Counted from the first letter of the stretch, positions 18,429 through 28,507 are shown. The stretch is 43,485 bases of DNA from Pseudomonadota bacterium (GCA_020161725.1 JAIUOG010000009.1:1-43485), one strand, 5' to 3'. A program made the numbers and translations. Notes: generated by a model not told the origin, from the sequence alone.

Positions 18429-19541
18429 TTAAGCATTCGATAACCAGTCCATAGGAGGGATTGCTTTACCACGCTGTCTCACTTCAAAGTATAGTCCGTT
18501 TTCTTTCAGTCCGCAGCAGCGACCAACTGAGGCTATTTGTTCTCCTTGTGAAACAAAACTGCCTTTCTTTTTATAGAGTGCTTGATTGTGCGCATAAAGC
18601 GTCATAAAACCTTGACCATGGTCAATTATTAACAAAAGGCCATAGCCATTTAACCAATCGCTAAAAACAATTTTACCAGGATGTACTGCTTTTACAGGTG
18701 TACCTTCTGCGGCAAAAAACGTCAAACCTTGATTCATTCGTTTAAAATTAGAAGACCCAACCTGCACGGGGCGGGGTAATTTTCGTCTCATTCTGGCAAA
18801 AGGCACTTTTACCTGGGTAATATTTTGACTTTGTTCTGTCAAAGTTTTTAACAAACGTGTCAGATTTGCCTTATTTTTTTCCTGATCGGAAATGGACTTT
18901 TCGGTGCTTTGAATTTCTTTATCCAAGGATTGGATAATTTTATTATGATAGAGTTTATGTTGTTCTAAGCTATCTTTATTATCTTGTAATTTTCTTTCCA
19001 AGCTATGCTTAATTGTAATGGCAACCTGGATGTTTTTTTGATCTTGCTCAATATTTTTTTTCATATCAGAAACCCTATCAATCACATTTTGCCGGCGACG
19101 AATAAGATATTGGTGATAAGTCATAATACGATTCACTGCATAAGGATCATCCTGATTAAGTATCCATTTGAGGGGTTGGTATCTGCCAATGCGGTAATGA
19201 CTGCGAATATGTTCTTTTAGCAGATTTTGTTGAATCACCATATTTTTATTTAATTCAGCAGCATGTTTTTCTAATTGGCTAATTTTTTGTTCTTTATTAC
19301 GAATATCTTGGTTAATTGAGCGAAGCTCTTGCATATTATGGCTAATCTTTTTTTCTGTAACAGCAAGCTCTTTATTTAATAGACCTCTTTTATTATTGAC
19401 CTTGGATAAATTGCCTTGAAGTTCTGCGATTTTATGGTTAATTTCCTTCAGTTTGGTTTCGGTTTGTTTGACCGATGATGGATTTGCCGTAAGGGTTAAG
19501 GGCAATAAAGTTAAGGTACAAATTAAAACTAATCGTTTCAT
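18429..19541 (-). CDS. envC: EnvC-like murein hydrolase activator (degenerate LytM/M23 domain)
   Basis: The 370-residue secreted protein has a signal peptide (cleavage about residue 19), a long coiled coil (residues ~25-240) and a C-terminal LytM fold (~260-365). Zinc-binding residues of active M23 peptidases are missing: the place of HxGxD reads NQGLTFF, and the final HLHFE reads GLYFEV. As in E. coli EnvC, this indicates a non-enzymatic activator of an amidase (AmiA/AmiB type) that splits septal peptidoglycan. The coiled coil would bind FtsEX or a similar regulator, by family analogy; no ftsEX genes are in the window. Its ATG overlaps the gpmI stop by 4 bp (ATGA), so translation is coupled. 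Confidence 0.87.
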   Translation of the reverse strand: MKRLVLICTLTLLPLTLTANPSSVKQTETKLKEINHKIAELQGNLSKVNNKRGLLNKELAVTEKKISHNMQELRSINQDIRNKEQKISQLEKHAAELNKNMVIQQNLLKEHIRSHYRIGRYQPLKWILNQDDPYAVNRIMTYHQYLIRRRQNVIDRVSDMKKNIEQDQKNIQVAITIKHSLERKLQDNKDSLEQHKLYHNKIIQSLDKEIQSTEKSISDQEKNKANLTRLLKTLTEQSQNITQVKVPFARMRRKLPRPVQVGSSNFKRMNQGLTFFAAEGTPVKAVHPGKIVFSDWLNGYGLLLIIDHGQGFMTLYAHNQALYKKKGSFVSQGEQIASVGRCCGLKENGLYFEVRQRGKAIPPMDWLSNA

Positions 19542-21073
19542 ATTTTTTCTGCCAATAAAGTGTCGCCCTGCATTTCCTTAGGCTTTGGGATGTTCAGTAA
19601 AGCTAAAATTGTTGGCGCTATATCAATTAGGCTTCCTTCCTTTTTAATCAATTGCCATTGGTTATCACCAACAAAAACTAAGGGGACAGGGAGTGTTGTA
19701 TGCGCAGTATGAGCTTGTTTTGTTTGTTCATCGTACATTAATTCGGCATTCCCATGATCCGCTGTAATAATTAAATTGCCATCCACTTTGGATAGCGTTT
19801 CATAAACTTCTTTCATGCAGCTATCTAAACATTCAATGGCTTTAATCGTTGCTTCTTTATTGCCACTGTGGCCAACCATATCGGCATTAGCATAATTACA
19901 AATGATAAGGTCATAGCTGTGGCTGTTGATAGCTTCAACCATCGTTCGGGTGAGCTCTTTAGCGCTCATTTCGGGTAATAAATCGTAGGTGGCAACTTTA
20001 GGTGAGGGAATTAAAATTCTATCTTCATTAACAAAAACAGCTTCAGAGCCACCATTAAAGAAGAAGGTCACATGAGCGTATTTTTCGGTTTCAGCAATTC
20101 TTAACTGGCTTAAACCGGCTTTTGCCACAAATTCACCTAAGGTATTGTGAAGCTGTTCTACCGGAAAGGCGATTTCGGTTGTTAAGGTTTTGGCATAGGA
20201 GGTCATACTAACGAAATGGCTTAACTTTAAAGGCTGTCTTGAAAAGCCCTCAAATTCTTTGGAAATAAAGGCGGAAGTAAGTTGCCTTGCTCTATCAGCA
20301 CGAAAATTAAAAAAGAAAAGGTTATCACCGTCTTTTATAGGCAAGGATTTGCCGATAAGGGTTGGAGGGATAAACTCATCTGTTTTACCTTCCTGGTAAA
20401 AACTAAGAATGGCTTCTTTTGCGTTAGCAAAATGAAAGTCAGTTTTACCCTCTGTTAATACCTGATAAGTGGCCGCAATTCTATCCCAGCGTTTATCCCT
20501 ATCCATGGCAAAATAACGACCGCTGATAGTTGCAATTCGGGCTACTGGGTGTTGTTCTAAGACTTTTTCTAAGGCTTCTATACTTTCTAAAGCACTTTTG
20601 GGTGGCGTATCTCGGCCATCTAAAAATAAATGAAGTTGTATGTCTTTCAATTGATGTTTAGCGCATAGAGTTAAAAAAGCAAACAAATGTTTTTCATGAC
20701 TATGAACTCCCCCTTTGGATAGTAAACCTAATACGTGTAAGGTTTTACCCGATTTTTTAGAATCATCAATTAATTTTTGTAAAACAGCATTATTAGCAAA
20801 TTCTGCTGTTTCAATTGCATCATTAATACGAGTAAAGTCCTGTCGAATCAGTCTACCTGCACCAATATGCATATGACCTACCTCTGAATTTCCCATTTGC
20901 TGGGAGGGTAAGCCTACATAGTTTCCTGAGGCTTCGATGAGCATATGAGGGCGATTTTGCCACCATTCATCCCATTGTGGCGTGTTAGCTTCGGCAATTG
21001 CATTATAGTGATGGTCTTGTCGATAGCCCCATCCATCGAGGATCATGAGTACTACTGGTTTTTTTGTTAGCAT
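19538..21073 (-). CDS. gpmI: 2,3-bisphosphoglycerate-independent phosphoglycerate mutase
   Basis: GpmI interconverts 3- and 2-phosphoglycerate using two Mn ions. The 511-residue protein has normal family length. The catalytic phosphoserine is S63 in GNSEVGH; metal-binding motifs ILDGWG (N-terminus), VGHSGN and ITADHGNAE (C-terminal phosphatase domain) are intact, as is the transferase insertion (HSHEKH, DGRDTPP). It is the first gene of the minus-strand unit and overlaps the envC-like gene. Pairing of gpmI with an EnvC-like gene and a CtpA gene is a common gammaproteobacterial arrangement. The 206-bp gap to uppS (21074-21279) must hold both divergent promoters; no box is clear enough to place. 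Confidence 0.96.
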   Translation of the reverse strand: MLTKKPVVLMILDGWGYRQDHHYNAIAEANTPQWDEWWQNRPHMLIEASGNYVGLPSQQMGNSEVGHMHIGAGRLIRQDFTRINDAIETAEFANNAVLQKLIDDSKKSGKTLHVLGLLSKGGVHSHEKHLFAFLTLCAKHQLKDIQLHLFLDGRDTPPKSALESIEALEKVLEQHPVARIATISGRYFAMDRDKRWDRIAATYQVLTEGKTDFHFANAKEAILSFYQEGKTDEFIPPTLIGKSLPIKDGDNLFFFNFRADRARQLTSAFISKEFEGFSRQPLKLSHFVSMTSYAKTLTTEIAFPVEQLHNTLGEFVAKAGLSQLRIAETEKYAHVTFFFNGGSEAVFVNEDRILIPSPKVATYDLLPEMSAKELTRTMVEAINSHSYDLIICNYANADMVGHSGNKEATIKAIECLDSCMKEVYETLSKVDGNLIITADHGNAELMYDEQTKQAHTAHTTLPVPLVFVGDNQWQLIKKEGSLIDIAPTILALLNIPKPKEMQGDTLLAEKI

Positions 21074-21279
21074 TTTAAACCTATTAGGAACGCCCTAAAC
21101 AATCATTGATCTTCTTTATCTCATCAGCAATTTAGGCAATTAATTTTTGTTGGATATCTTATCAAATCTATATTTTAAAAAAAGAATAGAAACCGAATAA
21201 TTAGCAAAGATCACGGGTATATTTCTAGATTGCTCTTAATATTTTCTTTTAAAGCGGTTAGACTAGTGTCCATTTTGAG

Positions 21280-22029
21280 ATGTTGGATATTTTGGTGAAT
21301 CAAATCTTACCTCAGCATATTGCAATTGTAATGGATGGTAATGGACGCTGGGCTGAAAGCCGTGGTTTAGTGCGTATAGAAGGGCACAAAGCAGGCGTTC
21401 AAGCGGTCAAAACCATTATTCGCTGTTGCTTAGAATCTAATATTCCTATTTTAAGTCTCTTTGCTTTTAGCAGTGAAAATTGGTCACGCCCTGAAAATGA
21501 AGTTGAGTTTTTAATGCAACTTTTTATTGATGCCTTGCATACTGAATTAGGGGAACTACACCAATACGGCATTCGTTTGCGTTTCACTGGTAATAAAGCA
21601 GGTCTTTCGGATAAATTATGTGATGAAATGCAAAAAGCGGAGAGTTTTACAGCAAGCAATCAAAAATTAATTCTCAATATCGTAGTGAATTATGGTGGTA
21701 AATGGGACATTTTAGAAGCCGCTAAATCAATAGCAAAATCAGTTCTTGATGGGCATTTGGATCTAAATGCATTAACAGAGGCTGATGTCGCAAAAGCACT
21801 CGATACTTATGGTTTGCCTGATCCTGATCTTTTTATTCGCACCAGTGGTGAACAGCGAATTTCTAATTTTTTTCTTTGGCAGCTTGCTTATACAGAGCTT
21901 TATTTTACAGAGAAAACCTGGCCTGAATTTGACGAGCTTGAATTTCAAAAAGCCTTAAATAACTTTGGTCAGCGCGAAAGAAGATATGGTAAGCTGTCGC
22001 GTCAACTAAATGAGGCTAGTTATGTTTAA
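21280..22029 (+). CDS. uppS: Undecaprenyl diphosphate synthase
   Basis: UppS (cis-prenyltransferase) adds eight isoprene units to farnesyl diphosphate, making the C55 lipid carrier for peptidoglycan and O-antigen. The 249-residue cytosolic protein has the catalytic D19 in [17 protein letters not shown], and the C-terminal substrate motif [19 protein letters not shown]...ELYF. ATG 21280 is the outer start; GTG 21295 (giving MNQILPQHI) is another plausible start, and neither has a strong Shine-Dalgarno. It heads the envelope cluster and overlaps the beginning of cdsA. Confidence 0.95.
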   Translation: MLDILVNQILPQHIAIVMDGNGRWAESRGLVRIEGHKAGVQAVKTIIRCCLESNIPILSLFAFSSENWSRPENEVEFLMQLFIDALHTELGELHQYGIRLRFTGNKAGLSDKLCDEMQKAESFTASNQKLILNIVVNYGGKWDILEAAKSIAKSVLDGHLDLNALTEADVAKALDTYGLPDPDLFIRTSGEQRISNFFLWQLAYTELYFTEKTWPEFDELEFQKALNNFGQRERRYGKLSRQLNEASYV

Positions 22030-22816
22030 ACAACGATTGTTGACCACTTTGATACTAGTTCCGCTGGTTCTTTGTATTATCTATTATGGTTCTTTGGGTA
22101 TTTTTACAGCGATTATTTCGTTATTATTAATTGGTGCGGCTTTTGAAGGTGCATCGCTTGTCCCCATTCATAATTTCTTTATTAAAGCTATTTTTGTAGT
22201 AGCGATACCCGCTCTAGCCTATTTATATTATCTCTATTTTGATTCTATTTTGTTATTAAGTCTTGTCACTTGGTTTTTATTAATAGTTGCAATTACTTCT
22301 TTTCCAGCTTCACAAAGGGTGTGGGGTTACCGGCCTATTGTTGCTCTGGCTTTACTCATTGTTTTACCCATTTTTGCAGCAGGGTTAGTTTATGTTTATC
22401 AGTTAGAAAATGGTAATAATTTAATTGTTTATCTTTTAGTTATTGTTTGGGCTGTTGATATTGGGGCTTATTTAATTGGTAAACAATTCGGTAGCCACAA
22501 ACTGATACCCAAAGTAAGCCCTGGTAAAACGATAGAAGGCGCTATTGGCGGCTTGATATTGGCTTTTATAGTGGCATCGATAGCTTGCTATTTATTTAAA
22601 ATTAATGATATTAAAAATTGGTTTTTATTAGCCTTTGTTCTAACCATCATATCAATGTTTGGCGATTTATTTATTTCTATGCTGAAAAGGCGAGTAAAGC
22701 TTAAGGATACAGGTAATCTTTTTCCAGGACATGGTGGCGTATTAGATAGGTTAGATAGCCTTATTGCAGCGACTCCTTTTTTCTTTAAAGGGTTAATTTT
22801 ACTAGCTGGACAATAA
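22022..22816 (+). CDS. cdsA: Phosphatidate cytidylyltransferase
   Basis: CdsA makes CDP-diacylglycerol from phosphatidic acid and CTP at the inner membrane, the branch point for all phospholipids. The protein has about eight membrane helices and the C-terminal CDS signature ([36 protein letters not shown]). Upstream ATG 22010 is in frame, but ATG 22022 (264 aa, starting [10 protein letters not shown]) is preferred because GAGG lies 6 nt before it. It overlaps uppS by 8 bp, and rseP starts 1 bp after its stop. The dxr gene that often sits between cdsA and rseP is absent here. Confidence 0.93.
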   Translation: MFKQRLLTTLILVPLVLCIIYYGSLGIFTAIISLLLIGAAFEGASLVPIHNFFIKAIFVVAIPALAYLYYLYFDSILLLSLVTWFLLIVAITSFPASQRVWGYRPIVALALLIVLPIFAAGLVYVYQLENGNNLIVYLLVIVWAVDIGAYLIGKQFGSHKLIPKVSPGKTIEGAIGGLILAFIVASIACYLFKINDIKNWFLLAFVLTIISMFGDLFISMLKRRVKLKDTGNLFPGHGGVLDRLDSLIAATPFFFKGLILLAGQ

Positions 22817-22817
22817 T

Positions 22818-24173
22818 ATGTTTTTTACCTTAGCCTCTTTTTTTCTCGCCTTATTACTACTTATTACTATCCATGAATATGGGCATTTTTTAGTAGCAAG
22901 GCTTTGCAAGGTTAAGGTTTTACGGTTTTCTTTTGGTTTTGGTAAAGTGTTAGCCTCTTTTTATGATAAAAAAGGCACAGAATATAGCTGGTCTTTATTG
23001 CCCTTAGGCGGCTATGTCAAAATGTTAGACGAAAATGAGGACGAAGTACTTCCTGAAGAACGCCATCTTGCTTTTAATAATAAGTCTGTTTGGGCAAGAA
23101 TGGCTATTATCGTAGCAGGTCCCTTATTCAATTTATTATTCGCCTTTATTGCTTTTTGGCTAGTTCAACTAATTGGCTTAAAATCGTTGGCACCTATAGT
23201 TGGTGAGGTAAAAAAAGGAAGTATTGCGGCGGAAGCAGGTATTAATTCTCAGGATGAAATTATTTCTTTTAATGAAAAGCCCATTCATAGTTGGCGAGAT
23301 TTACAATTTGTTTTAATGCCTTTAGTGGGCACTACGAAGGCCGTTAATGTAGAACTTATTTCAAGAAAAACTCAAGAAAAAAAAGAGCTAACTCTAGCTT
23401 TAGAGACCTGGCAGCTTGATAGTAAAAAAGCAGATGTTTTAGAGAGTTTAGGTATTATTCCTTATATTCCACAAATTTCTCCTATTGTCGGTACTGTTTT
23501 AAAGAATAGTCCTGCATTTGAAGCAGGTCTTAGTTCAGGCGATGTGATCAAAGAATTGAATGGCAAAGCGGTTAATGATTGGTTTTATCTTGCTGATTAC
23601 ACTAAGAAACATCCTAATGAGCGCATTAACCTTAAATTTTTGCATCAGGGGCAATTGAAAGAGTTAGAGCTAACAATTGGTCAGCATTTAGTTAAGGGCA
23701 AAGAAGAAGGTTTTCTGGGGCTTGCTTCACAAAAAGTAGACTGGCCAAAGGATTTAATAAGATTACAAAGAGAAGGACCTATACAAGCTTTAGCTACAGC
23801 CTTGCATGAAACTATTAGTCTTACAGGCGCTACTTTTTCATTTATTGGTCGTTTTATTTCAGGCAAATTAGCCCTAGATAATATTAGTGGTCCTATTGGT
23901 ATTGCTCATGGGGCAGGTGAATCTGCTCGCGGCGGATTGAGTTATTATCTTTCTTTCCTTGCTTTAGTCAGTATTAGTCTTGCTGTATTAAATTTATTAC
24001 CTATACCAATGCTTGATGGTGGGCATTTGCTGTATTGCCTTATTGAGCTTGTTAAGGGGAAGCCATTGTCGCAATCATTGCGCACAATTGGTATTTATTT
24101 TGGACTCTTTTTTTTAATTGGTTTGACAATCTTAGCACTAACAAATGATCTGTCTCGTTTAGCAAATTCTTGA
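22818..24173 (+). CDS. rseP: Site-2 zinc metalloprotease RseP
   Basis: RseP cuts the transmembrane anti-sigma factor RseA in the sigma-E envelope-stress pathway and clears remnant signal peptides. The 451-residue protein shows HEYGH (H19-x3-H23) in the first membrane helix, two tandem periplasmic PDZ domains (~residues 125-280), and the third zinc ligand in LNLLPIPMLDGGH, followed by two membrane helices. Length matches E. coli RseP (450). It lies immediately behind cdsA and before bamA, the usual order, linking stress sensing with outer-membrane assembly. There is a 139-bp gap before bamA, possibly with its own promoter. Confidence 0.96.
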   Translation: MFFTLASFFLALLLLITIHEYGHFLVARLCKVKVLRFSFGFGKVLASFYDKKGTEYSWSLLPLGGYVKMLDENEDEVLPEERHLAFNNKSVWARMAIIVAGPLFNLLFAFIAFWLVQLIGLKSLAPIVGEVKKGSIAAEAGINSQDEIISFNEKPIHSWRDLQFVLMPLVGTTKAVNVELISRKTQEKKELTLALETWQLDSKKADVLESLGIIPYIPQISPIVGTVLKNSPAFEAGLSSGDVIKELNGKAVNDWFYLADYTKKHPNERINLKFLHQGQLKELELTIGQHLVKGKEEGFLGLASQKVDWPKDLIRLQREGPIQALATALHETISLTGATFSFIGRFISGKLALDNISGPIGIAHGAGESARGGLSYYLSFLALVSISLAVLNLLPIPMLDGGHLLYCLIELVKGKPLSQSLRTIGIYFGLFFLIGLTILALTNDLSRLANS

Positions 24174-24312
24174 CAGGCTGACTTAGTTCCGATAAAAGGT
24201 TGCATCTTTATGTTTTTATAAGTGAGTTTGATTTTTTTCTAAGCATTTACTGATTAATGCAATAAAAGAAAAATCAGCTTTAGACTCATGTTGGGCATTA
24301 GGCGTATAAATA

Positions 24313-26628
24313 ATGAAAAAAAATAGCAAAAAAATCCTTCTAGGTTTAAGTTATGGTGCCGCACTTGCTTTCTCCGTAGCAGCCTATTCGTCAGATGAAT
24401 TCGTAGTGAGACATATTAAAGTTTCAGGATTACAAAGAGTCAGCCTTGGAACCGTGTTAAATTATTTGCCTGTACAAGTAGGCGAAGAAGTAGGCCCTGA
24501 GTCTACAGCTCAAATTATTCGTGCTTTATATGACACCGGTTTTTTCCAGTCGGTTGAGTTAGAACGCCAAGGGAATACTTTAATTGTTAATGTCGTTGAG
24601 CGGGCTACAATTGGCACTGTCACCGTTGTTGGGAATAAAGAAATTCCTAGTGACAAAATGAAAGAATTGCTTAAAGAACTCGGCTTAGTTAAAGGGCGTG
24701 TTTATCAACGTTCCTCACTTGAACGTTTAGAAAAAGAGCTTAAGCAGGCATACAATGCGCGCGGAAAATATAATGCTCATATCGATTCTAAAGTTACTAT
24801 TTTAACGGATAACCGTGTTGCGATTAATGCGACCATTTCTGAAGGAAGAGTATCTCGTATAAGAGAAATTAAATTTATTGGTAATCATGACTTTTCTAGC
24901 AGTGAATTATTGCCCCAAATGTCATTGACCACTTCAAATATTCTTACCTATTTTACCAAGAAAGACCAATATTCTAAGGCTGCAATGGATGCTTCACTTG
25001 AATCCATTCGTACTTTCTATTTGGATAGAGGTTATTTGAAATTTAATATTGTTTCATCTCAAGTTCTTTTATCGCCCGACAAAAAAGATGTTTATATTAC
25101 GATTCATGTTGATGAGGGGCCGCAGTACCGTTTTTCAGGTTTTAACGTAATTGGTAATACAATTATTCCTAAAGAAAGAGTTGCTTCTTTAGTGCAAGTT
25201 GAAAAAGGCGATGTTTTCTCTCGAAGAAAAGTAACCGAAAGTATTTCAGCTATTGGTTTAGCCTTAGGTGATGTCGGATACGGTTTCCCTACGATTAATG
25301 CCGAGCCGAGAGTGGATGAAGTCAATAAAACAGTCTTTATTACCTTTGTAGTTGAGCCTGGTCGCCATGTTTATGTAAGACGTATTAATTTCCATGGTAA
25401 TAATAAGACTGCCGATTATGTATTAAGAAATGTTATTCGCCAGGATGAGGGCGCTCTATTATCTTTACATAATATTAAAGAGTCTGAGCGTCAAATGCGT
25501 CTTTTAGGCTACTTAAAAAATGTAAATGTTCAGACTACACCAGTACCAGGTGCAAATAACCAAGTAGATTTAGATGTTGAGGTTGAAGAAGCACCTTCTG
25601 CTGAAGCTTCTGCTTCTGTAGGTTATGGTACAAATGGTCCGCAATTTAATGCTTCTTTTAACCAGCATAACTTTATGGGAACAGGCCGTTCAGTCGGTTT
25701 TGGCTTCCAAGCCAGTTATTGGGGTAAAGATTATAACTTTAGCTATTATAATCCTTTTTACACTAACACCGGTGTTGGACGTGGTCTTAACCTTTACTAC
25801 CAAGTGGTTGATCCTAAAAGATTGAAAGATATCTCTGTTTACTCAGCAGATCGTTTCGGTGGTGATGTTAACTATAATATTTTATTAAGCGAATACAGTA
25901 GTGTTCAGCTAGGTTATGGTTATCAAGATTTACGTATCAAATCACCAGGCCAGGTTCCTCAATATATTAATTATGTTGCTATGTATGGGCGTGATTTCCA
26001 TGAACTTCACTTAAGTGGTGGATGGAGTCGAAATACTTATGATCAACTGCCTTATCCAACGAGTGGTTGGAGCCAGCAAGCAACGGCTTTATTTTCGTTA
26101 CCGGCATCAACTAAGTCGCTTTCTTATTATAAAGCATCCTATATGACCCGTTTTTACCAACCCTTATTCAAGGGCTTTATTTTCTCTCTTTTAGGTAACG
26201 TGGGTTATGGAAATTCCTTTAATGATAAAGGATTCCCATTCTTCGAAAACTATTATGCTGGAGGTATTGCTTTCCCTGGCCAGGTTCGTGGTTTTGATAG
26301 CTTCTCCTTAGGCCCACTCGATTATAGTGGAAATGCACTAGGGGGTAACTTCTTAGTAAACGGTAGCGCAGGACTTATCCTTCCTTATCCTTTAAGCAGA
26401 GACATGGTCAGAACAACGATTTTTGCTGATGCTGGTAATGTATACGCAAAAGGCATTCCTGCTCTTATTACCGGTACCGACGCAGGCCCACTACGTTTTT
26501 CTGCTGGTGTGTCTATTGAATGGCGCTCACCTTTTGGTCCTCTAGCATTTAGCTTAGCTAAACCGCTAAATAAACAACCTTATGATAATGAGCAAATATT
26601 CCAGTTTACTCTTTCCTCTGGGTTTTAA
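24313..26628 (+). CDS. bamA: Outer-membrane protein assembly factor BamA
   Basis: BamA is the Omp85-family core of the BAM complex that folds beta-barrels into the outer membrane. The 771-residue protein has a signal peptide (~25 residues), five POTRA domains (~residues 29-350; the first reads VRHIKVSGLQRVSLGTVLNYL) and a 16-strand barrel to the C-terminus. VRGFDSFSLGP carries the conserved RGF motif of loop 6, and the terminal strand ends in phenylalanine (FTLSSGF). Length is slightly below E. coli BamA (810). It is followed by a repeat-rich gap and then skp, the periplasmic chaperone feeding BAM. Confidence 0.97.
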   Translation: MKKNSKKILLGLSYGAALAFSVAAYSSDEFVVRHIKVSGLQRVSLGTVLNYLPVQVGEEVGPESTAQIIRALYDTGFFQSVELERQGNTLIVNVVERATIGTVTVVGNKEIPSDKMKELLKELGLVKGRVYQRSSLERLEKELKQAYNARGKYNAHIDSKVTILTDNRVAINATISEGRVSRIREIKFIGNHDFSSSELLPQMSLTTSNILTYFTKKDQYSKAAMDASLESIRTFYLDRGYLKFNIVSSQVLLSPDKKDVYITIHVDEGPQYRFSGFNVIGNTIIPKERVASLVQVEKGDVFSRRKVTESISAIGLALGDVGYGFPTINAEPRVDEVNKTVFITFVVEPGRHVYVRRINFHGNNKTADYVLRNVIRQDEGALLSLHNIKESERQMRLLGYLKNVNVQTTPVPGANNQVDLDVEVEEAPSAEASASVGYGTNGPQFNASFNQHNFMGTGRSVGFGFQASYWGKDYNFSYYNPFYTNTGVGRGLNLYYQVVDPKRLKDISVYSADRFGGDVNYNILLSEYSSVQLGYGYQDLRIKSPGQVPQYINYVAMYGRDFHELHLSGGWSRNTYDQLPYPTSGWSQQATALFSLPASTKSLSYYKASYMTRFYQPLFKGFIFSLLGNVGYGNSFNDKGFPFFENYYAGGIAFPGQVRGFDSFSLGPLDYSGNALGGNFLVNGSAGLILPYPLSRDMVRTTIFADAGNVYAKGIPALITGTDAGPLRFSAGVSIEWRSPFGPLAFSLAKPLNKQPYDNEQIFQFTLSSGF

Positions 26629-26645
26629 ACCTCTATAGAAATAGA

Positions 26646-26773
26646 CCCCGCGAACAAGTCGCGGGGCGTAGGGATATGAGGTTGCGAGGCGTAGGGATAT
26701 GAAGTCGCGGGCATAGAGATATGAGGTTGGGGCGTAGGGAATGGCGGAACTACAGGCCGCGGCTTGTCCGCGG
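26646..26773. repeat. GC-rich palindromes and a four-unit tandem repeat between bamA and skp
   Basis: CCCCGCGA (26646-26653) and TCGCGGGG (26659-26666) make a perfect hairpin with an ACAAG loop. Four units of about 22 bp, based on GGCGTAGGGATATGAGGTTG, start at 26665, 26688, 26710 and 26731 and decay along the row. A second hairpin CCGCGG-CTTGT-CCGCGG spans 26757-26773. GC content is far above the surroundings. No T-run follows, so these are REP-like elements rather than a standard terminator. No gene is present in the rest of 26629-26923. Confidence 0.85.
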
Positions 26774-26909
26774 TATCCAGGAGATGCTTAGTCAAGCTCG
26801 AGCCTATTATAAGCAGGGTCTATTGGCAGCAGTATGCTCTTAATAGCACTCGCAAAAATAGTATTTTGAACTATCAAGTGGATATGATAGCATCACATGT
26901 CTTTTAATC

Positions 26910-26916
26910 AGGAGAG
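26910..26916 (+). promoter_or_regulatory. Ribosome-binding site that fixes the skp start
   Basis: AGGAGAG lies 7 nt before ATG 26924. The longer reading from ATG 26897 would put nine residues ahead of the signal peptide and has no comparable site. Confidence 0.85.
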
Positions 26917-26923
26917 CAATATA

Positions 26924-27424
26924 ATGAAGCGTATAAATGCAATTTTAATCGCCCTAGTCGTAAGCCTTATTGGTTTTAATGCATTTGCGAATGAGGCAAA
27001 GATTGCCGTAGTTGATTTGCAAAAGATTATGCAAACTTCTAATCAAATGAAAGCAATTCAACAGAAATTAGAAAAAGATTTTAAACCACGTCGTGATAAG
27101 TTAGTTGCGATGGAAGAAGGTTTGAAAAAAGATATGGAAAAATTCAAGCGTGATAGCGCTGTTATGAGTGATTCTCAAAAGAAAGATCTTGAAAAGAAAA
27201 TTGTTAGCACACAGCAAACATTTGAAAGAGAAGGTCAGCAATATCAGCAAGAATTAAGTACAGCTCACAACGAAGCAATGGAAGAACTTTATGGTAAAAT
27301 CCGTAAAGCAATTAGTACTGTTGCACAAGAAAGCAAATATGACATCGTATTACAAAAAGATGCAGCGCCTTTCAGTGCAGCAAATCTTGATATTACTGAA
27401 AGTGTAATGAAGAAAATTGCTTAA
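26924..27424 (+). CDS. skp: Periplasmic chaperone Skp/OmpH
   Basis: Skp holds unfolded outer-membrane proteins in the periplasm as a trimer with helical arms and hands them to BAM. The 166-residue precursor has a signal peptide (MKRINAILIALVVSLIGFNAFA, cut before NEAKIAVVD), the opening beta segment KIAVVDLQKIM, a long charged coiled-coil arm (residues ~45-120) and the closing segment YDIVLQKDAAPFSAANLDIT. The start at ATG 26924 is chosen from the Shine-Dalgarno and the signal peptide. It leads directly into lpxD, 8 bp after its stop. Confidence 0.94.
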   Translation: MKRINAILIALVVSLIGFNAFANEAKIAVVDLQKIMQTSNQMKAIQQKLEKDFKPRRDKLVAMEEGLKKDMEKFKRDSAVMSDSQKKDLEKKIVSTQQTFEREGQQYQQELSTAHNEAMEELYGKIRKAISTVAQESKYDIVLQKDAAPFSAANLDITESVMKKIA

Positions 27425-27432
27425 ACCGTGTT

Positions 27433-28464
27433 GTGAAAAAAATCTACACGCTTGTTGAATTAGCAAATCAATTAAACGGGGAGCTCTGCAATGTTCAATC
27501 TGCAGAACTCCCCGTTCAGTCTTTAGCCTCTTTAAGTTATGCATCTCATAATGATTTAAGTTATTTTGAAGATGAACCAATGCTTTTTCTTCTTAAGGAG
27601 ACTAAAGCAGCAGCCGTGTTATTGAAAAAAGAATATCTACGCTATTGCCCTGTTGCTGCAATTGTTGTTGATCAGCCTTATGCAGCAATGCAAGTGGCAG
27701 CGAAGTTAATTGAGCAGAACTCACAAGAAAAAGCATGGAATGGTATCCACCCCACTGCTTGTATACATCCCTCCGTTAGTTTGGGTAAAAATGTTTCTAT
27801 TGGTGCGCATACAGTTATTAATGAAGATGTTTTAATTGGGGATAATGTTTGTATTGGATCAAATTGTCTAATTGATAGGGCTGTAAAAATTGGAGCCGAA
27901 TGTAAGATAGATAATTCAGTCGTTTTATATCCTAATACTATTTTAGAATCTTTGGTTAATTTGCAATCTGGCGTTATCATAGGGGCTTCGCCTTTTAATA
28001 GCATTAAACAACATGGGCGTTGGCACAGCGAAACTGTTGTAGGTAATGTATATATTGCTGATTCCGTACAGATTGGGGCTAATACGGTTATTGTTAGAGG
28101 TACTTTAAAAGATACTTTCATTGCTGAAGGTGTGCAAATAGATAATCTTGTGCAAATTGCACATGATGTGCAAGTTGGTGCTTATTCAGCAATTGCAGGC
28201 TGCGCTGCAATTGGAGCTAATACAAAAATTGGAAATCATTGTATTATAGGCGGCGCAAGTACAATAGCAGCCAATGTCGTACTTAGTGATGATGTTGTGA
28301 TAACTGGGATGTCAACGGTAAATAAATCTTTGTTAAAGCAGGGCATTTATAGCTCTGGTACAATAGTCAGCGAACATCAGCGCTGGAGACGGAATGCAGC
28401 ACGTTTTAAGCGTTTAGATGATTTTATAACAAGGCTGTGCCGTATAGAAAAACGTAGTAAATAA
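27433..28464 (+). CDS. lpxD: UDP-3-O-acylglucosamine N-acyltransferase (LpxD)
   Basis: LpxD adds the second, N-linked acyl chain from acyl-ACP in lipid A synthesis. The 343-residue protein starts at GTG 27433 (MKKIYTLVEL). It has the N-terminal uridine-binding domain (~1-100), a left-handed beta helix of hexapeptide repeats (~108-300) and a C-terminal helix region. The catalytic histidine is H244 in VQIAHDVQVG. The loop VIIGASPFNSIKQHGRW differs from the E. coli DGFGYA-type segment but keeps the same place. Legionella species carry more than one LpxD paralogue; which one this is cannot be told from the window. No strong Shine-Dalgarno is seen, so coupling to skp is likely. Confidence 0.95.
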   Translation: MKKIYTLVELANQLNGELCNVQSAELPVQSLASLSYASHNDLSYFEDEPMLFLLKETKAAAVLLKKEYLRYCPVAAIVVDQPYAAMQVAAKLIEQNSQEKAWNGIHPTACIHPSVSLGKNVSIGAHTVINEDVLIGDNVCIGSNCLIDRAVKIGAECKIDNSVVLYPNTILESLVNLQSGVIIGASPFNSIKQHGRWHSETVVGNVYIADSVQIGANTVIVRGTLKDTFIAEGVQIDNLVQIAHDVQVGAYSAIAGCAAIGANTKIGNHCIIGGASTIAANVVLSDDVVITGMSTVNKSLLKQGIYSSGTIVSEHQRWRRNAARFKRLDDFITRLCRIEKRSK

Positions 28465-28507
28465 TCTAATTATAAATGCTAACTGAAATTGAATTAGTGA
28501 GAATGTA

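Noticed and set aside
26665..26740. Possible CRISPR array in the four-unit repeat
   Set aside because: Units of about 22 bp follow one another directly with no unique spacers, and no cas genes are near.
27678..28121. 147-residue minus-strand ORF inside lpxD
   Set aside because: Shadow of the hexapeptide-repeat gene; the regular repeat keeps the opposite strand open by chance.
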